IMG/VR virus record: IMGVR_UViG_3300042520_000898
Location: 1 to 24,998 of that record
Source of the DNA: a virus
Direction: 5' to 3' (one strand)
DNA: 24,998 bases
Position 1 is the first letter of the stretch. Every line of letters begins with the position of its first letter. This document shows, one piece after another, positions 6,947 through 15,900 of the stretch. The position numbers and the translations under genes are program-made. Under the pieces are notes generated by a model, which had not been told where the DNA came from, did not search any database, and saw only the letters and a list, made by a program, of their open reading frames with translations.

Positions 6947-8683
6947 CTATTTTGTGTTATCTTCTGTTAAAATAGTCTTTTTATTTCCGTTCATGTCTTT
7001 AAATATCTCTAAATACGAATCTCTTGCTTTGTATTTTACCGAACCTTCTTTTTGTTTAAGGGTTTTAATACCTAATGGGTCTCTACCTTCTGGGTGGTCA
7101 TCTTTACCATATCTAACAGGGTCTTTTGGTCTACCAACACCATCTTCTTCTAGTTCCGATTTTAATCTATCCAATTCTTCTTCTACATTTGTTGCACCAT
7201 CCGTACCTGTTTCTTTTGCAGGGTCTACACCTTGTGTTTCAATTGAGGTTAAACGGAATGTTTGTTTTGTATCATCTAATACCTGTAATGTCATTGTATC
7301 TTGCTCATCTTTTGCAAGTTTCATTACTGCCTCATACATCCATTCTTTAGAGAACATTTTAGTTTGTTGCATTTGTTGAATTAATGCTACTTTAGAAGTG
7401 TATAATTCAACTTGCTCTTGTTCGTAAATTTTTGATGGTATTGTAAGTTCCAATGTAAAATCAGTTAATCTATCATCAGTAATACCTTGTGCATATAAGT
7501 GAACAATTGCTACTTTAGTTAATTCCGAAATCAATACTCTTTGTATTCTTTCAATAGTTTTTGCAAATCTAACATCTTGTGCTGCAAGAGTTGCTTTACC
7601 ATTTACATCTTCTTCATATCCTAAGAATGCTTTTGGAATTTTTAATGCTGCCATTAACTTACCCTTTAAGTAGTTAATATCATCAATCATATTATATTCC
7701 AAACCTTTTAATGTATCAATTGAAGTACCATTATCATTACCACGAACTGGCATGTAATAATCTTCAATAAGGTTTTGCATATTGTACTTTAAATTATAAT
7801 CACCAGTTCTTTCGTCTACAAATGGAACCTTTTTAGAACCATTGATAATTTTTTGCATGTAGTTATCGACCTCATTCGGTGGAATATTACCTACATCAAT
7901 TTTGAATATTCTTTTTTCAGGAGCTCTCATTACTCTATGAATTAACATCGCATCTTCCATCAACATCAATTGTTTCCAAACTCTTCTTGCACCTTCAATC
8001 ATAGATTTTCCGTAAGGTAAAAAGTTTGAATCTGAGTTTAATCTAAAGTGAGCCATTTCATAGTTTTCAAATTCTTTCTTTGGAGTTTGACCATATCCAC
8101 CTGATGGGTTTTGGTATGGTGCGTATATGAATTTAACTCTTTGTGGATTTTCTGGGTCAAAATTTTCAACTCTACTAACTTCGTATGTTGATAATGGCAT
8201 TACATTTACAATACCCAATTTATCTGCTATTTCCAATTGTAAAAAGAAATCACCATATTTTACTAAATTTCTAGTCCATGGCCATAAATTGAATTCTACA
8301 TTAATAATATCGTAAAATAAATTTTCTAATATTTGTTTTATTTGGTCATCTTCATGATGAATTTTTAAAACATTACCCATTTCGTTTCTTGCAGTAGTTT
8401 CATCCGAATATACATCTAATGCCGATGATAGAATCGGGTCCATATCCATAGAATCGTAATCTCTAAACAAGTCAATTCTAACTTGTTGATATGCCATTGA
8501 TGATTGTGTTGCACCCGTACCATAGTTAGTCACTTTCATTTTCATAAAGCGGTCAACTAAGTTTGTGGTCATGTTCTGCCACTCATCGGTATCAACAACC
8601 TTTACACCATCTTGCGTTTTACGGACAATAGTATTTGTTGAAAATAATTTTTGTAACCTACTAAATATTGTTTTATCTGCCAT
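6947..8683 (-). CDS. 20: Portal protein, gp20-like
   Basis: 578 residues (T4 gp20 is 524). The portal dodecamer is the DNA gate at the head vertex and binds the terminase. Diagnostic stretches include YDSMDMDPILSSALDVYSDE (about residues 74-93), then LPYGKSMIEGARRVWKQLML, EDAMLIHRVMRAPEKRIFKI and DVGNIPPNEVDNYM (about 222-280), and the IPKAFLGYEEDVNGKATLAAQD wing/stem block near 347-368; these are highly conserved in gp20-like portals. The C-terminal 100 residues are charged and less conserved. It lies downstream of the terminase and upstream of the prohead protease, as in T4. The leader is A-rich with no Shine-Dalgarno sequence. Confidence 0.95.
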   Translation of the reverse strand: MADKTIFSRLQKLFSTNTIVRKTQDGVKVVDTDEWQNMTTNLVDRFMKMKVTNYGTGATQSSMAYQQVRIDLFRDYDSMDMDPILSSALDVYSDETTARNEMGNVLKIHHEDDQIKQILENLFYDIINVEFNLWPWTRNLVKYGDFFLQLEIADKLGIVNVMPLSTYEVSRVENFDPENPQRVKFIYAPYQNPSGGYGQTPKKEFENYEMAHFRLNSDSNFLPYGKSMIEGARRVWKQLMLMEDAMLIHRVMRAPEKRIFKIDVGNIPPNEVDNYMQKIINGSKKVPFVDERTGDYNLKYNMQNLIEDYYMPVRGNDNGTSIDTLKGLEYNMIDDINYLKGKLMAALKIPKAFLGYEEDVNGKATLAAQDVRFAKTIERIQRVLISELTKVAIVHLYAQGITDDRLTDFTLELTIPSKIYEQEQVELYTSKVALIQQMQQTKMFSKEWMYEAVMKLAKDEQDTMTLQVLDDTKQTFRLTSIETQGVDPAKETGTDGATNVEEELDRLKSELEEDGVGRPKDPVRYGKDDHPEGRDPLGIKTLKQKEGSVKYKARDSYLEIFKDMNGNKKTILTEDNTK

Positions 8684-8735
8684 TTTTGTTTATATTATCT
8701 TTAAATATACGGAAAATATTTGAGTTTTCCAAATA

Positions 8736-9929
8736 TTACCATTTTCTACAACTCCAATATCTTGCTTTATGTCTTGGTCCTGGACTATCACAATTATGTC
8801 TTGCTCTAAATGATTTTCTAGCAGCAGGATTGGATTTTCTTATTCTCATTGTTTTTTCACCTTTGGATGCTGCGGATGTTCCACCATGTCCAAAGTTTAC
8901 CTTCACTACATTACCAGCTGGGTTTTTTACATATACTTTAAATTTCTTTACATCACCTGCCATTGGTTTTCCCAACTTAACTTCTCTACCCTGATATTCT
9001 GCTTCTCTTAAACATTGACATCCTTCATTTAAGTTTTTATCATATGCTCTCATAAATGAAATGAAATCCTCCATATCCTCATCTTCTACATCATATTCTT
9101 CAGGTTCAACTAAACCATAATTTACATCATCGTCACTATTAATATCTTCACTTATAGGAACACAATTTGGAACCATTTTACCATTTTTCATTTTACCACC
9201 AACTTGTTTATATCCTTCCCAACAAGCTTCGTTTACTATACTTTCACCAAACATACCTACAAAATCACCTTGATATCTATTACCAGGTCTACCTGACATT
9301 GCAGTTGCAAAATCTTTTCTAACTTTTTCTTTTCCTTTAGTTATAAAGTTAAAAAGGTTTTTAGCATTCAAATTAAAATCATCTATAAATTTTTGTACTA
9401 TACTATCACGTGTGCCGGTCAATCTAGCAATTTCTTTTGCTTCTCTGCCCACCATTTCACTTACTACATTTTCACTACAAGTTTTCCAACCTCCACCTTT
9501 TTCTTTGTAATTTTTTGCTGCCCAACCATTTGCATATGCAGAAGGATATACATCGAACTTAGATTTTGCTGCCGATTTACTTGCCGACCATTTACCTGGG
9601 TCTGTTGGGCAATTCTTTTCTAAAAATAAATTTAGTCTTTCTTCTATATTCATAGTTTCATTTTTTGGTTTTGTTGAAACATATATTGGTTTCTTACCTT
9701 GTCCACTACTATCCTTACCACCTCTCCCTGCATCATTTTGTGCTGCTCTTTTCCTTTGAGTTGCACTTTCTTTTTCTTTTTTACTCATTCCGGCTGCTTT
9801 TGCTGCAGGAACACATTTTGCATAACCTCTTTTTTCTCCCGAAGTTCCACATGGTGGGTGTTTACCATCGATTTTTTTACCGATGTTCACCCATTTTTCT
9901 TTAAACCATTTATCCAAATCTTCGTTCAT
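8736..9929 (-). CDS. Multimodular Cys/Trp-rich phage protein
   Basis: 397 residues made of at least four short modules that I recognise as recurring pieces in marine phage and large-virus proteins. Module 1 (about 4-65) is a WFKEKWVNIG domain with HPPCGTSGEKRGYAKCVPA, resembling DUF5872-like sequences. Module 2 (107-151) contains DVYPSAYANGWAAKNY and GGGWKTC. Module 3 (234-258) is ACWEGYKQVGGKMKNGKMVP then NCVP. Module 4 (327-397) is a basic domain ending RARHNCDSPGPRHKARYWSC. An acidic linker lies at 260-300. Each module has a pair of Cys or a Cys next to aromatic residues, so metal binding is possible but unproven. The gene lies between terminase and portal, suggesting a virion or head-assembly role. 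Confidence 0.75.
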   Translation of the reverse strand: MNEDLDKWFKEKWVNIGKKIDGKHPPCGTSGEKRGYAKCVPAAKAAGMSKKEKESATQRKRAAQNDAGRGGKDSSGQGKKPIYVSTKPKNETMNIEERLNLFLEKNCPTDPGKWSASKSAAKSKFDVYPSAYANGWAAKNYKEKGGGWKTCSENVVSEMVGREAKEIARLTGTRDSIVQKFIDDFNLNAKNLFNFITKGKEKVRKDFATAMSGRPGNRYQGDFVGMFGESIVNEACWEGYKQVGGKMKNGKMVPNCVPISEDINSDDDVNYGLVEPEEYDVEDEDMEDFISFMRAYDKNLNEGCQCLREAEYQGREVKLGKPMAGDVKKFKVYVKNPAGNVVKVNFGHGGTSAASKGEKTMRIRKSNPAARKSFRARHNCDSPGPRHKARYWSCRKW

Positions 9930-9945
9930 CTATAAGAGTTTCAAC

Positions 9946-9955
9946 ATATAAATAT
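9946..9955 (-). promoter_or_regulatory. ATATTTATAT gap motif (site 2)
   Basis: Exact copy of the 10-mer seen at 6917 and 17025, in the 33-base gap after the terminase gene's upstream-to-downstream junction (between the 9963 stop and the 9929 start), 16 bases before the ATG. Confidence 0.25.
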
Positions 9956-9962
9956 AAAAAAA

Positions 9963-11570
9963 TTACTTAAGTAACCAAGTTAGGTTTTCTATTTCACCTC
10001 TACCCACTTCCATTTCATATGGATTTTGTTTTAGATGACCTGATGAAACAAATCCTGTGTATTGACTTACTTGAGTTGAGTTTAACATTGTCTTTGTCAA
10101 ATCAATTCCTTCTTGTTTTAAACGAAGTGCTGTATTACGAACCCAAAGTCCAATTGCCAATGCCATTGTTAAGTCATCATTATATCCTTTCATTGCTTCC
10201 GCTCTACCGGCAGTCCAAATGAATGTAAATAGTTCATCTATAAGTCTTTGAGAACGAATTAGGATATCTTTACCATTTATGTATGTATCTAAAGTAGAAA
10301 TAATAAGAGGTCTTGTTTTTGATGTTGTACCAAATCCTGCAACCAATTTCTTTTCATCTCTATAAAACTTATTAGACATTTGTTTTTCAACATCGATATA
10401 TTTTAAATCATTACTCATATAGAATAAATTACCATATCCTCTATCAATTACCTGTTGGATAGTTGCCCATCCTACATTTGAGTTTTCTATAATTAATAAT
10501 GCATTATTCCATTCTGTTGATACTGCAACTAAAAAGTTTCCAAAATCTTTTGTTTCAATTTTGCCTCTATATTCTGCAACTTGTGAACTATCTTCGATAT
10601 CAATAACTTGAAATGTGGAATAATCCGAACCATCACCTCTCGCGACATCGGCAACTACCATATATGCTCTATTGTAATTAGGGTGTTCCCATTTCCAATA
10701 ATTTCCGTCAAACCCACTTTTTTCAATCGGGTCCATAACATATGTGTCTTTATACCATGTTAATAATGCTGGGTCGATTACAGTATCTCCTGAACCTACG
10801 AAATCACAATCACACTCTTGTGCTGCACCTTTTACTCCCAATATACGAGTTTGTTCATCTCTCCATGATTGATTTCTTTCAGGATGAACAGTCCAATGTA
10901 AATTTATATTATTAAATCCGTTTGCACCACTCTCACCATCGACCCACATTTTATGGAACCAGTTACCCACACCATTCGGAGTAGATAATACAATTGCAGA
11001 ACCACCCGTTGATAATGTAGATTGTGCCGATAACCAAATTTCATCAATATCTCTAATGAATGCAGCTTCATCCACAACTAACAATGACAATGCTTCCGAA
11101 CGACCCGCGTCTGGAGAACTTGCGATTGCTTTTACTTGTGAACCATTTTTTAATTTAAGGGAAAGTTTATTATCTTCTACTGAACTATTACCACCATCTC
11201 TTAACCATACAGGAAGTAAGTCGTGCATTACTCTTACCTTTTCAACTAAGTTTTTTGCTACAGTTACTTTTGTTGCAATAACCAATGCGTTAAAGTCTTG
11301 GTTAAATAACATTTTCCAAAGAATAAATCCTGCTGATAATGTTGATAAACCCAACTGACGGGATTTAAGAATAATATTTAATCTATTTTCTTTAAAATCC
11401 GTTAAACACTCCTCCTGGAAAGGATAAAGGTGAAAGGGTATTTTTCCTCTCACCGGGTGCTGAATAACACAATACTTCTTCATAAAGTAAATGGGGTCTA
11501 ACGCACATTTACGATATTCTTCAGCTATTATTTCTTTTAATGACTTCTTAGGTTGCCCTTGAACTCCCAT
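9963..11570 (-). CDS. 17: Terminase large subunit, gp17-like
   Basis: 535 residues. The packaging motor ATPase and nuclease. The ATPase domain shows the Walker A-like SRQLGLST (70-77; T4 has a SRQLGKTT), Walker B with catalytic Glu in LLVVDEAAF (163-171) and the coupling motif STPNG (196-200). The RNase H-like nuclease shows a first acidic motif VVADVARGDGSDY (305-317, Asp308), Glu362 in IENSNVGW, and NDDLTMA (464-470). The order and spacing match gp17; length is slightly shorter than T4 (610). Walker A has Leu-Ser instead of Lys-Thr at the end (GLST versus GKTT); the lysine-first variant is at residue 69 (LKSRQ), which agrees with the usual gp17-type deviant Walker A. The stop and start with the upstream lipoprotein-like gene overlap by one base. 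Confidence 0.96.
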   Translation of the reverse strand: MGVQGQPKKSLKEIIAEEYRKCALDPIYFMKKYCVIQHPVRGKIPFHLYPFQEECLTDFKENRLNIILKSRQLGLSTLSAGFILWKMLFNQDFNALVIATKVTVAKNLVEKVRVMHDLLPVWLRDGGNSSVEDNKLSLKLKNGSQVKAIASSPDAGRSEALSLLVVDEAAFIRDIDEIWLSAQSTLSTGGSAIVLSTPNGVGNWFHKMWVDGESGANGFNNINLHWTVHPERNQSWRDEQTRILGVKGAAQECDCDFVGSGDTVIDPALLTWYKDTYVMDPIEKSGFDGNYWKWEHPNYNRAYMVVADVARGDGSDYSTFQVIDIEDSSQVAEYRGKIETKDFGNFLVAVSTEWNNALLIIENSNVGWATIQQVIDRGYGNLFYMSNDLKYIDVEKQMSNKFYRDEKKLVAGFGTTSKTRPLIISTLDTYINGKDILIRSQRLIDELFTFIWTAGRAEAMKGYNDDLTMALAIGLWVRNTALRLKQEGIDLTKTMLNSTQVSQYTGFVSSGHLKQNPYEMEVGRGEIENLTWLLK

Positions 11571-12211
11571 TATTTTTTAAGTTTCAATTTCCAATACACA
11601 CCACCACCAATATAAGGTGATAATGCCCCACTTGTACCATCGGTTGTTCTATTTGCAACTCCCAATCCTAAATGGAACATCTTATCTTTTTTCGTATTAA
11701 CTAAAACACCAAATCCTAAATGAGATACTACATCTGCTTTGTTAAATCCACCTTCAAAACCATAAAATAGTTTAGTCTTTGGTAATTCTTTTACAATTGT
11801 TGTTTCTTTAATAGTTCTTTGTTTAACACTTGCATTAAATGTTCTACCTAATATTTTATTTTGAGTAATGGTATCAATTAAAGATACAATACCTAAACTA
11901 TCTGGTAATTGTAATGTATCTTTGTAAATGTTCTTTGCAAAATAATCTTGTAATAAAGCTTGAGTATCTACAATTGCAGGAATAGTTACTTCCTTAATTG
12001 TTTCATGGTAAATATCTTCACCTTTTTTAGTTACTACCTTTGTCTTAACTACTTCAATTGTATCAATTTCATGCTTAATAAGTTCGTACTTTTTACCATC
12101 TACTTTTACAATTTCACCCGTTTTTGTTTTGTCTCCACCACATTGTTGGAAAACTACTATTACAATTAATAATGCTATTGCAATGTTTTTTAAATTTAAT
12201 AATTTTTTCAT
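11570..12211 (-). CDS. Lipoprotein-like / membrane-anchored envelope protein
   Basis: 213 residues. A charged start (MKKLLNLKN) is followed by a hydrophobic segment at about 10-22 and then FQQCGGDK, a signal-anchor or lipoprotein-like pattern with Cys near residue 24; FQQC does not fit a strict lipobox. Residues 30-140 carry repeated polar beta/coil segments (DGKKYELIKHEIDTIEV; DTLQLPDSLGIVSLIDTI). The C-terminus (about 148-213) looks like a short run of amphipathic strands (LFYGFEGGFNKADVVSHLGF; LSPYIGGGVYWKLKLKK). I associate this architecture with a family in Bacteroidota phages. A spanin-like or envelope-modifying role is possible but unproven. It sits between the Cys-rich gp16-position gene and terminase. 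Confidence 0.65.
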   Translation of the reverse strand: MKKLLNLKNIAIALLIVIVVFQQCGGDKTKTGEIVKVDGKKYELIKHEIDTIEVVKTKVVTKKGEDIYHETIKEVTIPAIVDTQALLQDYFAKNIYKDTLQLPDSLGIVSLIDTITQNKILGRTFNASVKQRTIKETTIVKELPKTKLFYGFEGGFNKADVVSHLGFGVLVNTKKDKMFHLGLGVANRTTDGTSGALSPYIGGGVYWKLKLKK

Positions 12212-12214
12212 ATT

Positions 12215-12883
12215 TTATTTTTTTACTAATTCTGGATGATTTAACTCAACCAATTTTTCTTCTAATAATCTTTTTCTTTCTATTAATAATTCAATGGCTT
12301 CAAATGCACCATCAATATCTTTTTTCAAATCTTCTTTTACTTTCTCAATATCTACTTCCCATGACCACTTTTCAACTTTACCATCTTCGGTAATTATTTC
12401 CATTTGTTGTTTTACACCCCCCAATGCCTCTTCCATTTTAGCCTTATAATCCCTTACATACGCAAGTTTATTATTTGTTATTTTATAATCTTCATAAAAA
12501 GGAAATGTACCATCCGCTCTCAATTGAGTTTCAAATTTTGCCAAACAAGTTGTGCACATACCAGTTTTACTAATTAACTTTTTGTCTGCCCAACTATATG
12601 GAACCGTTTTACAATCTTCTGAAGAACAATGACTTAATTTATGTAAGAAATCTCTAACATCGTCCATTTCAGTAACGACTGTCTTAAATCCCTTTTCTTG
12701 TCTCCACTCTTTACCTTCACTATCTACCCACGTTTCACCAACTTCTCTTTTTTGTTCGGTTTCTTTTTCATAACCAAACGACTTTTTATTGTTGTCCTCT
12801 CTACCAAATACCGTATCTATAATTAATTTACGAGATTTGTGAATGTTTTTGTTTTTCTCATCAAAACTTTTTCTTTTTGCCAT
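12215..12883 (-). CDS. Cys-rich, coiled-coil protein at a gp16-like position
   Basis: 222 residues. The N-terminal 60 residues are basic and polar; residues about 86-115 contain CSSEDCKTVP and KTGMCTTCLAKFE, that is C-x4-C then C-x2-C, which could form a zinc ribbon. The C-terminal third is a long Lys/Glu-rich helix (DLKKDIDGAFEAIELLIERK onward) with coiled-coil character. Its place two genes before gp17 makes it a positional candidate for the small terminase subunit, which is usually helical and DNA-binding, but I see no sequence proof. Alternatives are a packaging accessory or transcription factor. It is one of the few genes here with a recognisable purine-rich leader (AAGGAAG about 8 bases before the ATG). 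Confidence 0.65.
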   Translation of the reverse strand: MAKRKSFDEKNKNIHKSRKLIIDTVFGREDNNKKSFGYEKETEQKREVGETWVDSEGKEWRQEKGFKTVVTEMDDVRDFLHKLSHCSSEDCKTVPYSWADKKLISKTGMCTTCLAKFETQLRADGTFPFYEDYKITNNKLAYVRDYKAKMEEALGGVKQQMEIITEDGKVEKWSWEVDIEKVKEDLKKDIDGAFEAIELLIERKRLLEEKLVELNHPELVKK

Positions 12884-12930
12884 ACTAATCTTCCTTTTTG
12901 TAACTGTTTATTATTATAATATATATCAAA

Positions 12931-15900
12931 TTAAGAGTAAAAAATGCCAAGTATCTGATTTAATGGTGCAAAAGTACCTGTAAGTTTATATGTTTTACCA
13001 TTATAAACAAATACTAACCCTTCACTTGCTACTATTTTTTCAATTCCACCTAATTGATTTAATCTAGATAATTCTTGTTTTAATTTAGCTATTTTAGATG
13101 GGTCACCACCATTTCTAACTTGTTGTGCAACTGACTTTAATTTGTCTTTCATTGCTCTAATTGCGTTATCAGGATGAACAGTTAATACACTTCCAACAAA
13201 TTCTAATACATCTGCACCTACTCCTAAAAATATTTCTTCAAATGGTTTGATATTATTTTTTTGTTGTTTTACAACATTAACTTTATCATTTTGTATTGCC
13301 CACTTTTGTAATTCTGGATTTGATATTGTATTTAATCTAAACCCTTTATCACCAAAGGCCCATCTTCTAATCAATGACTCTTTTGTAATTTTATCAATCT
13401 TAACAGGTACGTTTGATGTAATCCACCAATCCCACCAGCTTTGATGATAGTCTGCAACATTATCCGAATCGGATAAACTAAATTCGGATTGTAATTTATT
13501 TAATTTTGATAAATATTTTCCTTTTTTTGAATTTAAATCATCATTTTTAGGAATAGATGTAATTGGAGGGCCTTGGATTGTATATTTTGATTGAACATCC
13601 GCATTTACTTGTTTAATCATTCCTGCCAATGTACTCTCTGCACCATCCACTTTACCAATTGAATTACCACTTATATCATATTCTATACAATTATGAAAAA
13701 CCAATAAAGCTTGGCCGTAAGGAATTACATTCACTGATGTAGGCCATATAACTTCAATGTTCATAAAGTTTTTACCTTCACCGAATATTTTTTCTCTTTG
13801 TTTTTGTGATAGAGACGATATTGCTGCTGATAAGTCTTTCATTGCAAAATTGTATGCATCCGTCAATCCACCTCTATTATTAAATTTTGATGCAATCCCT
13901 TCTATTCCTAATGCGTTTGCTCCCGCGTTTGATAAGTGACCTTTGTTACGAGCTGCTATTAATCTTCCTTTTTTCCAACTAATTGCCAAAGCCTGTCCGT
14001 CTGTTTTTTCTCTAACTACTCCTAAATCACCATTAAGTGCGGATGATATAATATTTTTTAAATCTCCAAATGTCAAATCCATATCATCAAATGGATGTGC
14101 CATGTGACCATATGCACCACCTTCTAATAATAATCCTTCTTTAATAAATTCTGTTTCTACATAATCTACTTCTGGTAAATTTTTGATACTATATGTAATC
14201 GTTCTTTCTTCTCCTTCTTCGTCACCAAATATTGCATCTGCTTTTGGAAAATCAGTTTGAGTATATCCACCATTTGTATACCAATCTTCTGATTTATTTA
14301 CACCATCATTTCCGTCTAATTTTCTTTTTTTTCCTTTAGGAACATATCCACCATCTGGTACACCATCTTCTCCAGTATTTACACTAACTTCACCCAAATA
14401 ATTGTTTATGAAATTTTCAACATCATTATATAGTTCATCAATTTGTTCATCAAAACTTGGTTTAAGATTTAATTCTTTTTCCATTTGAGTTATTTCATCA
14501 TAATTCATATTACGAAGTACTTTTGCTACCGCATTTGGATTATTTTGATTTGGTTTACCAAAAAGATATGCATTTATTCTTTTTCTAAAAGTTGAATCTC
14601 TATATAGTTTTATCATATTCATAAAATGTACATCCGTAGATTTCATTTCATCAATATTTTCATCTTTTTTAAATATATTTTGACCTTTGTCACCCAATCT
14701 AAATGTTGTTGCTTTCTTACCATTAATTGTTGGCATTCCGTAGTCATCCTTTCCAATATCTTTTACAACAACTTTTTTGTTTTTAAATTTACCCATCAAA
14801 ACAGTATCACCTTTGTCAACATCTATATTAATACTTTCGTTGTAAATTTGTTTATTTATCTTACCATAATTTCTCATTAAGATTCCCGCTACCGCATGTG
14901 CTTGGTTTTCTATTGGAGAACCCGTTGCACCATCTTTAACTTCATCTTTAACTAAACCCAATTCATCTTGTTTTCTATGAACCATCTCATGTGCAAGAGT
15001 TCTAAGTATGTCTGCCGTCAATCTACCTTCTATTGCAACATATATTTCTTTTGACATTGGATTGTATCCACCTAAACTGGTTTTTGCTTCAGAATATTCT
15101 CTACCACTTAATAAAGTAATTTTTGGAGTTTCTTTTAACTTTAATTTTTTAGTTGCGTATTCTACAAAATGATTTATTGAATTTTCTTTTGATTCTGAAA
15201 GGTTTTCGTTTAGTTTAAATTTTGATTCTAATTTTTTATTATTATAAGAATCAATCATATCCTCCATTATTTTAGGAGTTATTTTCATATTTTCCATTCT
15301 TTCTGCAATTGCAGCTGCGAATATATTAAGTGTGGTTGCGGGGTTTGTACCTTCTGCAAACATTGCAGCCTTTGCAACACCACCTATTGTCACCTCACCA
15401 ATAGCATGTGGAATTAATTCAATTGCAACGTGTTTTGCAAATGCAGCTGCACCATGTGCTAAACCTCCTGTGATAGCTGCAGTTAAACCTGTTATTACAA
15501 TTTTTTTACCAACGGATAACATTGCTTTTTTATCATGACCATCTAACTTCTTTCCACTCATTAATTTCATTACACCCTGTCCGGCTGCTTTAAATTCTTG
15601 TGCTTCATGTTTTAAACCACGCATAATTGCAAGACCTGCACCCTTTGCTTTATCCATTATTGCTTTACCCCAACTTCTTCTTTCGGTAGAACCACCATTG
15701 TGTAACTTTTCTTTAAAAAATTGTTTTTCTTCTTCTGACCAGCTTTTAATTTTATCACCAATTCTTTTTACATATCCTTTTGCAAAATCGGATGACTTTT
15801 CTTTTTCTATATTTTTTTCTGCCGATGATTTTAATTCTACACCACTTAATTTTTGTTCAGGTGATGGGCCTTGTTCTTGTCCTGCTTCTGGATTTGTAGT

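Noticed and set aside
8668-8994. Plus-strand frame opposite the 397-residue gene
   Set aside because: Antisense of well-supported coding sequence, with no leader or motif; the same holds for the other plus-strand frames in the window.
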